A stretch of DNA of 64,000 bases from Pseudevernia furfuracea (lineage: Eukaryota > Ascomycota > Lecanoromycetes > Lecanorales > Parmeliaceae). The notes under the pieces were generated by a model, which searched no databases, was not told the DNA's origin, and was given only the letters and a program-made list of their open reading frames with translations. This document shows, piece after piece, positions 1-10,323 of this stretch; the stretch's first letter is position 1; each line of letters begins with the position of its first letter. A program made the translations under genes and the position numbers. The stretch is from positions 682,001-746,000 of the forward strand of contig JAIUPT010000034.1 in the NCBI GenBank assembly GCA_022315425.1, read 5' to 3'.

Positions 1-203
1 TGACTTTCCTGCGCGCGTCATCATTGCGCTTTTTGAAGGCTTGGAGGGCGGTTGCTGTTTGGCCTTTGAGGCCGAGGGAGGTGGAGATTTTGGTCCAATC
101 GAGTTTTAGGGCGGCGGAGCGCTGGGATGGGTGTCAGTAGAGTCTAATGCAAGCGTGGGCCAGGCAGGGTGTTGATAGGAACTACACGTACTCCTGCTGC
201 CAT
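1..203 (-). CDS. ATP7: ATP synthase subunit d, mitochondrial (5' end only)
   Basis: Subunit d is part of the peripheral stalk of the mitochondrial F1Fo ATP synthase, on the matrix side of the inner membrane. Two 5' exons on the minus strand are visible. Exon 1 (203..192) reads MAAG. After a 70-nt intron (GTACGT donor, CCCAG acceptor), exon 2 (121 to the window edge) reads RSAALKLDWTKI, then GLKGQTATALQAFKKRNDDA. This matches the strongly conserved N-terminus of fungal ATP7. The remaining three quarters of the protein lies outside the window. The family identity rests on about 44 residues, but these are among its most conserved, so I am fairly sure. Confidence 0.88.
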
Positions 204-606
204 GTCTGCGGTCTCAATGGCAATGGAATTCGGTTGGGGTGGGATGAGTTGATGGAAGGTCGAGGTTGAGGTTCCTGTCGAGTCTTGGCAAGCTAGTCCT
301 CATCGGGTCTGTCACGTGACGTGAGGCTATCACTCAATCTCTTATACTGTTCTACATTCTACAGTCTTTCGGGATGCGTGGTCATGATGAGCGTAAATAC
401 GAGAAGCCTGCGAACTCTGCAACCGACACGGATATGCTGAACTGAGTGCTTTTGTTTGGAGATTGAGAATCGAACAGAAGGGTATGCCCAACCTGCTGGA
501 TATGGCGGGTGTCCAACCATTGCCGCTATGGAAATACCGCCAACACAGAGAACATCCGTGCTCGCTGTGCTCAACCTTGACCGTGTCAATTTACAAAGTC
601 TTGGCT
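204..606. other. intergenic between NAC alpha 3' end and ATP7 start
   Basis: Holds the NAC alpha 3' UTR and the ATP7 promoter (both genes run leftward). Short open frames here are on shadow strands. No other gene seen. Confidence 0.5.
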
Positions 607-1502
607 TTAAATGGAAAGCGCCATGATCGAGCTGCAGCGACTTGTCAGCAAGTAGGGAACATACTAGACGAAGGGAGTAATACTTGACTATGTCATTATC
701 GTTCTACAATTGTAGACAATGGGTTAGCCATTTTGCCCGGGTCAAAGATTGGACATACGTACCTCCTTTAGAGCCTTGACAGCCTTCTTCCGTGACACAC
801 TCGCTTGGGCCATGACCAGCTCAATATCCTTGGCCTCCAGACCCGAGTCGTCGACCTCCTCCCCATCATCTTCCTCTTCCTCCTTCTTGGCCTCTTCGAT
901 GGCCTTACCCTTGCCCTCGGCAGCGTGATTATGGCCAGCGTGAGAGTCTCCAGCGTTGTCCAAGGGTGTCATGTTCTTGAGAGCGCTGTCGCTGATCTGG
1001 GAGCTGAGGTCCTCAATCTTGGCTTCTCCGAAGATGCTAGATGTAGCGTTAGCCTAAACTCCAAACTTCAGGATTACATAGGCTCGTACATCCAGGTGTT
1101 GCTTGAGGGGGACTTGTAGACGTCGGGCGAGTTGATGACGAAAAGAATCTATCGAAGGAGTTTCAGCTAATGCACTTCCTCGGAGATCCTACAAAGCTGC
1201 GCCCAAGCGATGGCCTGCTCCCATGGAGTCATAGTCCAATCACCCACATTCTTCGGCCTCCTCAACGTGACTCTTGTGATACCCGTAACGTGCTTCAACC
1301 CTAGCTTTGCAATTGACTTCCTCGCTTTCTTCTCGTTACGAGAGTGTACTGTCACACTGGATCCAGCTGGGATGCCGGACTCCCCCTCTCCTCCTGCCAC
1401 ATCCGCTTCGTCCGAGTCGGAGCTGCTCGAGGCATCGTCGACCTCTGCGCCCTTCTTGGCTGGTGGGTCGTCGGGAAGCTCTTCAATGCGTGGGTTTGAC
1501 AT
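607..1502 (-). CDS. EGD2: Nascent polypeptide-associated complex subunit alpha
   Basis: Alpha subunit of NAC, the ribosome-bound heterodimer with NAC beta that shields nascent chains and helps prevent mistargeting to the ER. Five minus-strand exons: 1502..1248, 1148..1090, 1036..763, 703..684 and 631..607, giving 210 residues, usual for fungi. It starts MSNPRIEELPD, the typical fungal start. An acidic Ser/Asp stretch leads into the NAC domain (about 50-115; HSRNEKKARKSIAKLGL, then ILFVINSPDVYKSPSSNTW). A His/Glu-rich linker is followed by the C-terminal UBA domain (about 168-210; DIELVMAQASVSRKKAVKAL, ending NDNDIVNSIMALSI). Exon 4 is only 20 nt and exon 5 only 25 nt; both were needed to restore the invariant C-terminus. 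All junctions keep frame. Cytosolic, expected to be constitutive. Confidence 0.95.
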
Positions 1503-2105
1503 CTTGGAGCAGGGATCTACTGAGGCACAGCTGTCAGCCCATATCTTGAATCACTGAGATGTCAACATTTGCAGATGCTGTTGGCATTAGAGCAGTGTAA
1601 CCTGTGATGATAATTGACGACTAGTGACAACCGTGAGTCTAAGGACCCCACTTAATTCACTGTAGGAGTGTTTCTGACGGTTATGAGGACTCGAAGTGTG
1701 GCCGTGTGAAAATGGCGGATTTATTTGCGGAAGAACGAGAAAGCTCTGCCGAGTTTCGATTGTGCGCTAGTGAAAGCTAGGGCTCTGCAACACAAACAAG
1801 ATCAACGATCTGGAATTTCAGGCAGGTATGTAATGACTTTATACAGCTGCAGCTAGGTTACACGCTCTCTACACTCTACGTGGTCATTTGGTGGAGGCTT
1901 CACTTCCAAATACTTTTCTGACTCTCAAATATTCGGTCTTTGGGAAGACGATGGCAAATCTAACAGGAACGATTGTAAGAGACTCGTGTGTTTAAGTGTT
2001 TGAGTGCTACTATTCGACTCTCGGTCCTAGCATAGAGCATCCACACTCTTCGCAAGAGTAAAGCTTAAACATTTGCTCCCCGCTTCCTGCACACAGAACC
2101 TCCAT
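1503..2105. other. intergenic, NAC alpha promoter and eL14 3' region
   Basis: No gene seen. It contains the upstream region of NAC alpha, including a pyrimidine/purine-skewed leader, and the 3' flank of the eL14 gene. Confidence 0.5.
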
Positions 2106-2731
2106 TCACGACTTCGCCGAAGCTCGGACCTTTGCGTGTGCCTTACGAACTTCGAAACGTGCCTAAAAAGAATCGCAGTTAGCCCGCCCAGAGCTCCTGC
2201 CGTAGTGTAGCACAAAGCAATCGTCTTCAGATACCAAGATACCAAGGGATCGTCCGCATGCTTGGGACCCGCGTACCTGTTTCTTCAACCTCAAGACCTT
2301 GAATCGATCAAAATCCGAAAGATTACGTCTCTTCTCCCTCTGCTCCCGCCTCTTTGCCCACGCACTCTCATCCCACTTCTTCTCAACCTCTGTCTTCTCC
2401 CATGCTTTCGCAACCGCACCCCTCCCAGCTGCTCGTGGTAGCTTTGCAATGACGATGGGAGTGACAATAAGGTTGTTCAGTGCGACCGATTGACGAGAGA
2501 CAGCTGCGTTTTCTTTCTGGGATGGTCCATCGACTAATACCTGTTCTGAATGTCAGGCTAAGGGAGTGGGATGGAGGCACTGGTGGCGAGACGTACACGC
2601 TTGTGATCTATGATCTCAACGATGGCTGCTAATCGTCCAGTGTATTGACCGTGGGTAAAGAGCACGACGCGGCCAACCTCGACCAACCTCCACTGTGAAG
2701 CTTTGATCTCGATTTCTGCCTGTTCTGCCAT
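2106..2731 (-). CDS. RPL14: 60S ribosomal protein L14 (eL14)
   Basis: Protein of the large cytosolic ribosomal subunit. Three minus-strand exons, 2731..2597, 2540..2277 and 2162..2106, encode 151 residues, close to other fungal eL14 proteins. The N-terminus (about 12-45) is the conserved KOW-like part, with WRLVEVGRVVLFTHGQYTG and AAIVEIIDHKR. The second exon opens VLVDGPSQKE and continues with the basic segment around KLPRAAGRGAVAKAWEK. The C-terminal helix is Lys/Arg-rich (FDRFKVLRLKKQ, then ARFEVRKAHAKVRA). Splice junctions are phase 0 with a GTACGT donor and CAG acceptor for intron 1 and a GTACGC donor and TAG acceptor for intron 2. Like NAC alpha next door it is a translation gene read in the same direction. 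Confidence 0.95.
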
Positions 2732-4308
2732 GCCGGCGATGACCTTATGGGTTTGATGTCAGCTTCAGTGGCTCAGTGATACTGTAGAGCAAGAGAAATT
2801 CACGAGTATATCTGATTGTAAAGAGGATGTCCTGGAAATCTATCACCGAAGTCGAGTTGCGATTCAAGTTGGTGGGCAGCTCGGCTAATATTTGGCGCTA
2901 ATTTAGCGCCTGGCTAACTCAACCCTCAGATTGAACAAAATCTCGTGTCTTCTTGCGTGCCATTATGAGTGCACGCAGATGCTAGTACTTCCATCTTGAG
3001 CGGGACATTCGGAATGAAACGTCCAAGATGAGGTACGATATCTGTTGCACTGGGCACTGCGTCACCATTTTTTCTCCCCAATACCAGTGAAGAGAACTCG
3101 TCTGCGCTCTTCACATGCTTATCAACCCCAAAAACCTGCACCACATAACCCTGCGAGATAAGGGCGACCCTTCCGCGACTCCACGATCGCCAATTGAACC
3201 TACCGGCTTAGAAAAATGGGTGATTGCCGGGTCCTCGCTGGAGGCAAGCAGATGCAGCAACCGGTGGGAGACTTGAAGGCGCTGCCAGTCATCGGTCAAA
3301 CATGTGGGATTTATACGAGATGTTTCGGATTCAAGACTATGGTCTTGCGCTCACATACGCGACTCGTAATAGCCCGGGCCTACAATTGAAGTGCGTGGTT
3401 GAGGTTAGATCCTTGGATTTTTTGTTCTCTCGCTCTCTGCTCCGCATCATGATGTTATAATTTGCGATTGACTCCTTGTCCGTGAGCCTCTCGCCGGAGG
3501 CTCGATACGGATGAAGCTGTGTGATATTCAATCTTACATATTCTGACCTTTCTCTGCATGCCCAATTGGTTTCCTCATCATATCTCTTTTGCACTTTCTG
3601 ACTAGGATCACATTAGGTACCCGGCCGACCGCATCATGAATATCACTGAATGCGTTGGCCATGCATAAGTATTTACTAAGACGCTTACGTTTACATGAAT
3701 GGAATGCAGAAAGGTCAGTCCGCATCGATCTTGCCTAGCCCTGATACCTTTTCTGCCCAATGATTACAAGACACAAGCACTAGATAGTAAATGATTTTCC
3801 TAAGGGAAATGATTACACATTGTTACACCAAGATCACTGAGGGCGATCCGATCTTCACGTTGATTATATTGCAAAATTTTCATTGCGTTCGCTGACCCCT
3901 GAATCAAACAGATCATCGAGGCAATGCATTTGCCCAAGATTAAGAATGGCGTAAAGCTGAAGCTGGACCTTGACTCACGTGGGCGAGATTCAACGAGTGA
4001 TCGACGCTTTCGGTTCCTTTGAAGCTTGAGAGCAGAAAAGTGCACCACAGAGTCATGACCAAAAGTTGACCCTTACACGCGCTATCCCATGTCCTGATGC
4101 ACTAGGTTCTCGTATGCTTGGCAGGAACACCAAATGTAGTCTTCGAAAAGCCATAAGGTTCGAAAACGAAAATTACAACAAGATATTTGGTTGTGTATCT
4201 TTCAATTTGCTTACGAAGGAAACTTGCGCCACGCAAGATTCATAGGAACTTGGCTCGTTGTAGACGGTGAGTTTTCAAGAATGGATTTTGGTGGCGCGAC
4301 CTTCTTTC
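2732..4308. other. intergenic, no supported gene
   Basis: About 1.6 kb upstream of eL14 and downstream of the acyl-CoA synthetase. Several 60-85 codon open frames exist on both strands, but none has an ATG-led conserved motif or joins plausibly to a neighbour. I recognise nothing here. Confidence 0.45.
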
Positions 4309-6441
4309 TCAAAGCCTAGCCATCCCTCCCACCAAATTCCGCCAGTCTTTATCATGGAAGCGGACATACCTATTACTTTTTGGGGGTAGCCAATAGATTT
4401 CATTTTCTTCACCGCCTGCTACCTTTGAACCCTTCTTGCTCGGATCGACCCCTTCTGCTCGCAAGGCAACCTTGTTTTGCTTGTTGTTATGAGTTGCTGC
4501 TCCGCCAACTTCGCCATCCAGCACTCTCATAAAGACAGGTACTGAATATCCTGGCAATTGCTTCCTCGCATGTGTTGCAAGTCCACTCCAGTCGAAATTC
4601 TTCCGTTGTTCAGGCGCTATGGTGAGAGCCGCACACCCTGCTCTGCCTTCATGCCGGGGTACCTCAACCCCATATACGTTGGCCTCGAAGACGCCGGGAT
4701 ATCTGCCAATCACCTCTGCAACTTCTGCCGTGCTGACATTCTCGCTCTTCCACCGATACGTGTCCCCTAAGCGGTCCATGAAGAACCATCTTCCGTCGTC
4801 AGTCCTTCTTAGCGCGTCGCCTGATCTGTAATACAGGTCTCCCTTTCTGAACACATCTCGATCGAATTTCTTCTTCGTTGCTTCAAGATTATTCCAGTAT
4901 CCCGGAAAGAGCGATTCGTCGGACAAGTTTACGAGTATCTCGCCGCCCTCACTGTAGCTATTTCGTTTTGCATAGCCCGTCTTTGGGTCTCTGATAATCT
5001 CGTTCGTCTCGTGGTCGATGGCTACAGGCACGAATGTATTCCTCGTTATAAATCTCATCAGCGCACCATGATGCCCAACACAATCGACAGCATAGTTTCC
5101 TCGGTTCCAGACGAACAAAGACAACATACCCTCAGAGCTGTTGAAGAACTCCACAACTTCCGGTACACCGAAACGCTCACGGAAAGGAAGCCATACGTCG
5201 GGTCTCAATCCATTGCCCCACATACACCGGACCTTGTGCTCTTTGTCCAATGGCGACGGCGGCGCAGCGAGGAGGTAGCGTGCCGTCTCTCCCACATACG
5301 CGAAGAAGGTCGACTCCGAATCTCGGATATCACGCCAAAAATTCCGGACTGAAAAGCCTTTACCAATGGCGAGAGAGACACCGGCCATGATGCATGTCAT
5401 TGCCCCAATTCCACCCGTCCCATGGTACATGGGCATGCAAATGTACCATTTGTCTCCACCAGGCCCCGGGCGCTGGTTCATGTAATTTGCACGTCGGGCG
5501 CCTTGGGAGTGCATTCGACTTGTAGGAAATGATGCACCTTTGGGCAGACCGGTCGTCCCACTTATAAAGCCATCGTCAGCGAGTTCGAACCTCACCTCTG
5601 TGCCTTTGGACGTCTCGATCTCACCTAGTGTAAAATAGTACACCTGGGAAGCTGGCTTCGAGGCCTTCTCGATAGCTGTCATCAGGTCTCTGTGGATTCT
5701 TTGCAGCTATGGAGTCCTTCACTTGCCCAGACAACACAATAGTCTGCATGCCAAGCTTTTCTATCATCTCCTTCTCGCCTTCAATCCGGCTCCTCACATT
5801 CTCCTCTTCATCAACTACTAGTAATTTGGCGCCCGAAACCTTCAAACAATGTACCAAGGCATCTCCGGCTAGATTGAAATTGATCATGGCCGGTGCACAT
5901 CCCTATCACAGTCAGTCAAACGTTTCCGTTCCTGAAAGCCCTCCAAAGCGTACAATGGCCCATAATCCCAACCACGCAAAGATGAACTCAGGCGAGTTCT
6001 GTAGGCAAAAGGCCACCAGCTCGCCAGGTCTGACACCCAGCTCAAGAAAATGTGCAGCATATTGGCAAGTCTTGGTGTGTGTCTCTTTCCAAGTGTATAT
6101 TCCCTCGCGCGACCAGATAGCCTCAACGTCGGGATAGTCGCGGACAGCTTCTTCAAAGAAGTAAAGGCAGGATAGGCGCTTGGTTTTGGCTGGTGACGAG
6201 AGGGATACCGCGTCAGCCAACGAGAACGGCTGGCAGGGGGGCCTAGGTACTAGCTATTGCGGTCTCGCGCTCTGCTCTCTTGCCCATCCAAAGTAGTCCG
6301 ATGTCCTTGCTGAGATGTAATTTGGCGTCTAGATAGGCTGCTGCCGCTGTCGTGCCTGCAACAGCGGCAGCTGTGGTAGCTGGGATTGAGTCAACATGTC
6401 AGTCGCTGTTGGGTCTGAGGCATGTACATACCTAAAGCCAT
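4309..6441 (-). CDS. Very-long-chain acyl-CoA synthetase / fatty acid transport protein (FAT1-like), peroxisomal
   Basis: Member of the SLC27/FATP branch of the ANL (AMP-forming) superfamily, which activates long and very-long-chain fatty acids to CoA thioesters. Five exons, 6441..6432 (only 10 nt, MAL+), 6379..6251, 6189..5954, 5902..5625 and 5560..4309, give 634 residues, the usual FATP length. The AMP-binding P-loop YTSGTTGLPKG is at about 216-226 and spans the last intron. Downstream are MPMYHGTGG, FFNSSEG, the RSGD motif (YYRSGDALRRTDDGRWFFMDR) and the FATP signature DTYRWKSENVST. GLWAIGCAPAMINFNLAGDAL is restored by splicing intron 3. The protein ends ARL, a good PTS1 peroxisomal signal. 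It is divergent from an Mpv17/PMP22 gene 366 nt away, so a shared promoter is possible. I am sure of the family; exact chain-length preference cannot be read. Confidence 0.93.
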
Positions 6442-6807
6442 AATGATACGTTACTGCATCAAATGGGGGATATCCTGCTGCCTAATTGCATGCAAACTCG
6501 GTGCAATGGAGGAAGGTACTCTGGAATGATGATAGATTCGCAAACCCTACTGTAGTGATGACCAAGTGTTACAAAGGCCTAGGATAACGGCTCCTGCTCC
6601 AACTCGAGCCCTCCCATATTTCCCCATGCCGTTAATCACTTCGGTTCCTCGGCTTCAACTCCTGCATAGCCGCTATAAGCGAGCCAAACGCGCTGTTGAA
6701 ACCATTCACCTTTGGCAACTCTAGAGACAAGACAAAGGGAGATTCTAGTCCTCTCCTTTACGCTCTACTCTGAGCAACCTATTAACCCCATACATATTTC
6801 CATCGAG
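6442..6807. promoter_or_regulatory. divergent promoter region, acyl-CoA synthetase (-) / Mpv17-like (+)
   Basis: A 366-nt interval between two start codons facing away from each other. Both products are predicted peroxisome-related, so common control is plausible. I did not identify a convincing oleate-type (CCTCGG/CCGAGG) element pair; one CCTCGG occurs near 6643-6654 ('ttcctcggctt'). Confidence 0.35.
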
Positions 6808-7397
6808 ATGGTCCCACCAATCATTACCGCGACCTTCCAGTCCACCGTCCTCACTCTCTGCTCGCTCCTCATTGCTCAGTATCTCACGTCTTCGCCACCA
6901 CCCAATATCCCTGCTCTCCTCCTTTATACCCTGTTCTCCACGCCTCCAAACTACCTTTGGCAGCAGTACATTGAGAAAAAATTCCCCGGGTACGCGCTCA
7001 AGAAATTGGATGTGGATGACGGGGGCAAAGGCGTGGAGGTGGAGAAGAGATTAAATGTGCGGAATACGTTGATCAAGCTTGGGCTGGACCAAACCATTGC
7101 TGCGGTGGTCAATGTTGTCGCGTATATCGGAGGGAGTAGGGCGTTGAGAGGAGTGCCATTAAAGGAATGCTGGATGGCAGTGAGGGAGGTAGGTGGTGTT
7201 TCTTTATGTGTAGACGCATGTAGATGCTGACTGTTGCATGATAGCAAATGTGGCCCGTCATGAAAGCAGGATACAAGCTGTGGCCGGCCGTTAATCTGGT
7301 GCAGCACCTGTTCATTCCCGTGGAGAGGAAGACGGTTGTTGGAAGCTTAGTAGGAATGGGATGGGGAGTGTATCTGGCATTGTTCGCTGCCCAATAG
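6808..7397 (+). CDS. Mpv17/PMP22 family integral membrane protein
   Basis: Small four-helix membrane protein family found in peroxisomal or inner mitochondrial membranes. Exons 6808..7188 and 7245..7397 join in phase 0 to give 177 residues, as usual for the family. The start MVPPIITATFQST is preferred to an in-frame ATG-like codon 32 codons upstream because family members begin close to this point. The N-terminal helix is TVLTLCSLLIAQYL; then come LYTLFSTPPNYLWQQYIEK and LDQTIAAVVNVVAYIGG. The C-terminal family signature is spread over exon 2: MWPVMKAGYKLWPAVNLVQ, FIPVERKTVVGSLVGMGWG and YLALFA. The gene is divergent from the peroxisomal acyl-CoA synthetase, which supports but does not prove a peroxisomal site. 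Confidence 0.88.
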
Positions 7398-7748
7398 TAG
7401 AATTGATGGCAGTGGTGCTCTCTGTGTTCTCAAGGTAGCCAAATCGAAGGTAGGTATGCCCAAGGACCTGATCTGATCGCAAGGAGATTCTCCGGATCTG
7501 GCTTCTAGACTTGCATTGCGTTGCGTGTGACGGTGTGATACCCTAGATGTATATTCTTACTAGAGGATTCTTTTTCTTGGCCTTTGGAACGACGAATCGG
7601 GGATCAGAGTATTGAGCGATTGCACCTGCTTGCCTAGATAGCCACCCACGTCGTTCACGTGGGGTCGTCAACCAAACGCAACCACAGTGGATCCACATAA
7701 GCCACAACGATCTGAACCTGAATTTGTTTATATCTCGAGAGGGTTTCG
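7398..7748. other. intergenic, Mpv17-like 3' / SGNH gene promoter
   Basis: 351 nt with no gene seen. Confidence 0.4.
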
Positions 7749-10017
7749 ATGGGACAAAAACCTATGACCATGTCGCAGCCACCTCTTCGCAATCGTCCAA
7801 ACCTCCACCTGGCCTTGACAGATCTCACTGGCTCACCGCGCCAATCAGCTCAGAGCACTCCACCGCCAACCAGCCGTTTCATCACTCCATATCCTACTCC
7901 CGGAGATACTCCATTCGCCAAAACAGCATACTCTCCCTACTACTCTGCAGGCCTCAGAGCGCCAACGGTTTACGAAACTCCAGAGTCTTTCAACCCTCGT
8001 CGCACAAGTAGATCGTGCTATCGCAAGTACAATGGGTATCACTTCAAGCGTTTATTTGCAAGCAAGCCTGTGTGGCTTCTCCTCATGGTCGTTGCATTAA
8101 CTCTATGGTGGTTCAACGGAGGTAGCGAGGAGTTGAGTGTTGTTAAGCTTGGGGCCAGTGGCTTAGGCAAGGAGCTCTTGCACGAAAGGAGAATGCATGA
8201 CTATCAATTCTATCCGGCTACGAACCCGAAGATCCATGTAAGTTGGCAACAAGTCACAAAGTAGTCTCGTCTCTGACATCGTACAGTACGTTGGCCGCTG
8301 GACATCTACGCCGAACAGATTACGCAGAGATGGAACATTTCCAGGTATACCACCAAAGATGCTCTGCCAGCCACGGAATAGCTCATAGACCTTTTGTAGG
8401 TGTCTACTTTGACATTTCCGTCAAGAATACCACTTCTCTGATCCTCGCCCTTCATAATGCGCCAGAACAAAAGTCAAGCACTTCAACCGGTATCTCAGAA
8501 GCACCAACGCTGCTAGTACATGGTCACCGCAAGCATTACTCCTTCCACTCAATTCCCGGCGACAAAGCTGCACCGCCTGTCTCCTTGCTGGCCGAGGTCG
8601 ATGACCAAGAATACATTCTTCTGCCAAACTCGTCATCGCTAGTCACTATCAGCTCCAACGGCCTGGATGAGAGAGGAGAGCATCATGTCCGCGTTGTTGC
8701 CCCAATGACTGACGACCATGGGATGGGCGTCGTGGAACTGGAAGGTCTCTGGCTCAGCAAAGGAGGCAAGCTGGCCAAAGTGGCCGGATCCTTGCTTAGC
8801 GAGGACTACGTGAACGAGGATTTGCCGGACGCTGAGAACGATCAAGTAGGAGAAAGGCATAGGACTGGACTGAATGACATTGAGAAAGATGGTACCAGCA
8901 AGAGTGGCCGACAGAGGGCCAGCGACATTGCCGAGGACGACGAATTCTCATTCGCCGATCAAGATCGTAAGAAGCTTCTTGAAATTATCACGGACTCACC
9001 AGGCTCTTTGACCAGAAAGCAACGGGGCAGACGTACAGGAGGCGCCGACGGCCTGCTATCTGGTGTCATGGGTTGGGAGTACTTGTTGGGAGAGATGTTT
9101 GGCGCTGACCATGTTGCAATTGGCGTCGATGGAATGTGTCTAACGCCAGATTGCATTGGCGGCTCTGGCGAACCAGCTGGTATGGGAGATGTGTTTTTTC
9201 GCAGGTAAGACCTGCCCACTACTCACGCACTGACGGAGACTGATCGAATACGCAGTGGCCCCTACGGCTCAGCGTACTTCGAACATTCGTGGATGTTCAG
9301 TGCTTACGTACCAGACGTCTTGGTAAAAGTCCCCAGTCGAGCACTCCGAAAATCGTGATTAATTCATAACAGGTGATTAACATTGGTGGTTCGGACGATA
9401 GCTCTTTCAATGACCATGCATCTGATTACAATAAGACCCTATGGGACCTCTCTGAAAGCTTTGAGACGACATACATCTCCCTGATTAAAGCGATACGAGG
9501 ACTGGCCTATCCCAAACACCCGTCCATTCTGCAAAGCGAGAGGACCGGGACTCCTGGAATGGTGTCCAGCGTAGCGCCAGCGGCGATCCCCATATTCGTG
9601 ATGAGACCACTGCGGGGTCAGCTTGAACAAGCTACTCAGAACGCAGTCGCCAAGCTTAGAGCTGATGGAGACACGGCGGTGTTCTGGCTCGACACTTCCG
9701 GCTGGCTTGATACGAGCGTTGAGAACTCGGAGGGCCCAGACTTCTTCTATGATGACACCGTGGCACCCCCGAAGTGGAGATTGACAGTGCAAGGGAACCA
9801 GCGAGTTGCCATCTTCCTGCACATGCACGTTTGCAGATATCTTGCTGGCGCGGAGGATAAATGCGCTTTCCTACCGCAGGAAGTATACCAAGGCAAGGTC
9901 TATGATCCTAAACAGAAGAAATTTGACAAGTACATAGAAGACGAGAAGGAGAGAAAGTTGAAGGAGATATTTTGGGAGAAGGAGGGTGGTGTAGTGAAGG
10001 GAGATCTCCTCGTCTAG
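7749..10017 (+). CDS. Membrane-anchored SGNH/GDSL-type esterase, CE2-like
   Basis: Five exons, 7749..8237, 8287..8344, 8400..9204, 9256..9322 and 9373..10017, encode 687 residues. The N-terminal 100 residues are Pro/Ser/Thr-rich and cytosolic. One hydrophobic segment (about 106-121, KPVWLLLMVVALTLWW) makes it a type II protein with a lumenal or extracellular body. The beta-sandwich part (YVGRWTSTPNRLRRDGTFPG, VYFDISVKNTTSLILALHNA) resembles the N-terminal domain of carbohydrate esterase family 2. The catalytic part has LEIITDSPGS where SGNH enzymes have GDS, then TGGADGLLSGVMGWEYLLG and VINIGGSDDSSFNDHASDY. Two further ATGs lie 5 and 7 codons downstream of the chosen one. Family placement is moderate; the substrate (acetylated glycan or wall polymer) is inference. 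The acidic, low-complexity insert near 360-420 is variable. Confidence 0.75.
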
Positions 10018-10323
10018 TCTTAGATAAATGATCACTTGTCGGACCAGGAGCTTTGTACAATTACAAACTAGGAATGTCATTGCCAATCCGTATGTCTCAT
10101 TGATGATTGAACACACAAGGAAATTCGGGAATGTTCGTTCTGATAATCCGGATTAGGACAAGCGTAGATCCTATGTTAGCGTGAAGGTCTGCAGGCTTCT
10201 TCTTTCTCTACCTACGGTACTTTTTCCCAGGGATGGCTTCGCTCATTTATGAATTTATCTCGCTTGTTATTTAGATATACCAGCTATCGCTTATGACATA
10301 CACCGTAGTATTCATTTCCTGCC
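10018..10323. other. intergenic, MFS gene promoter
   Basis: 306 nt; no gene seen. Confidence 0.4.
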
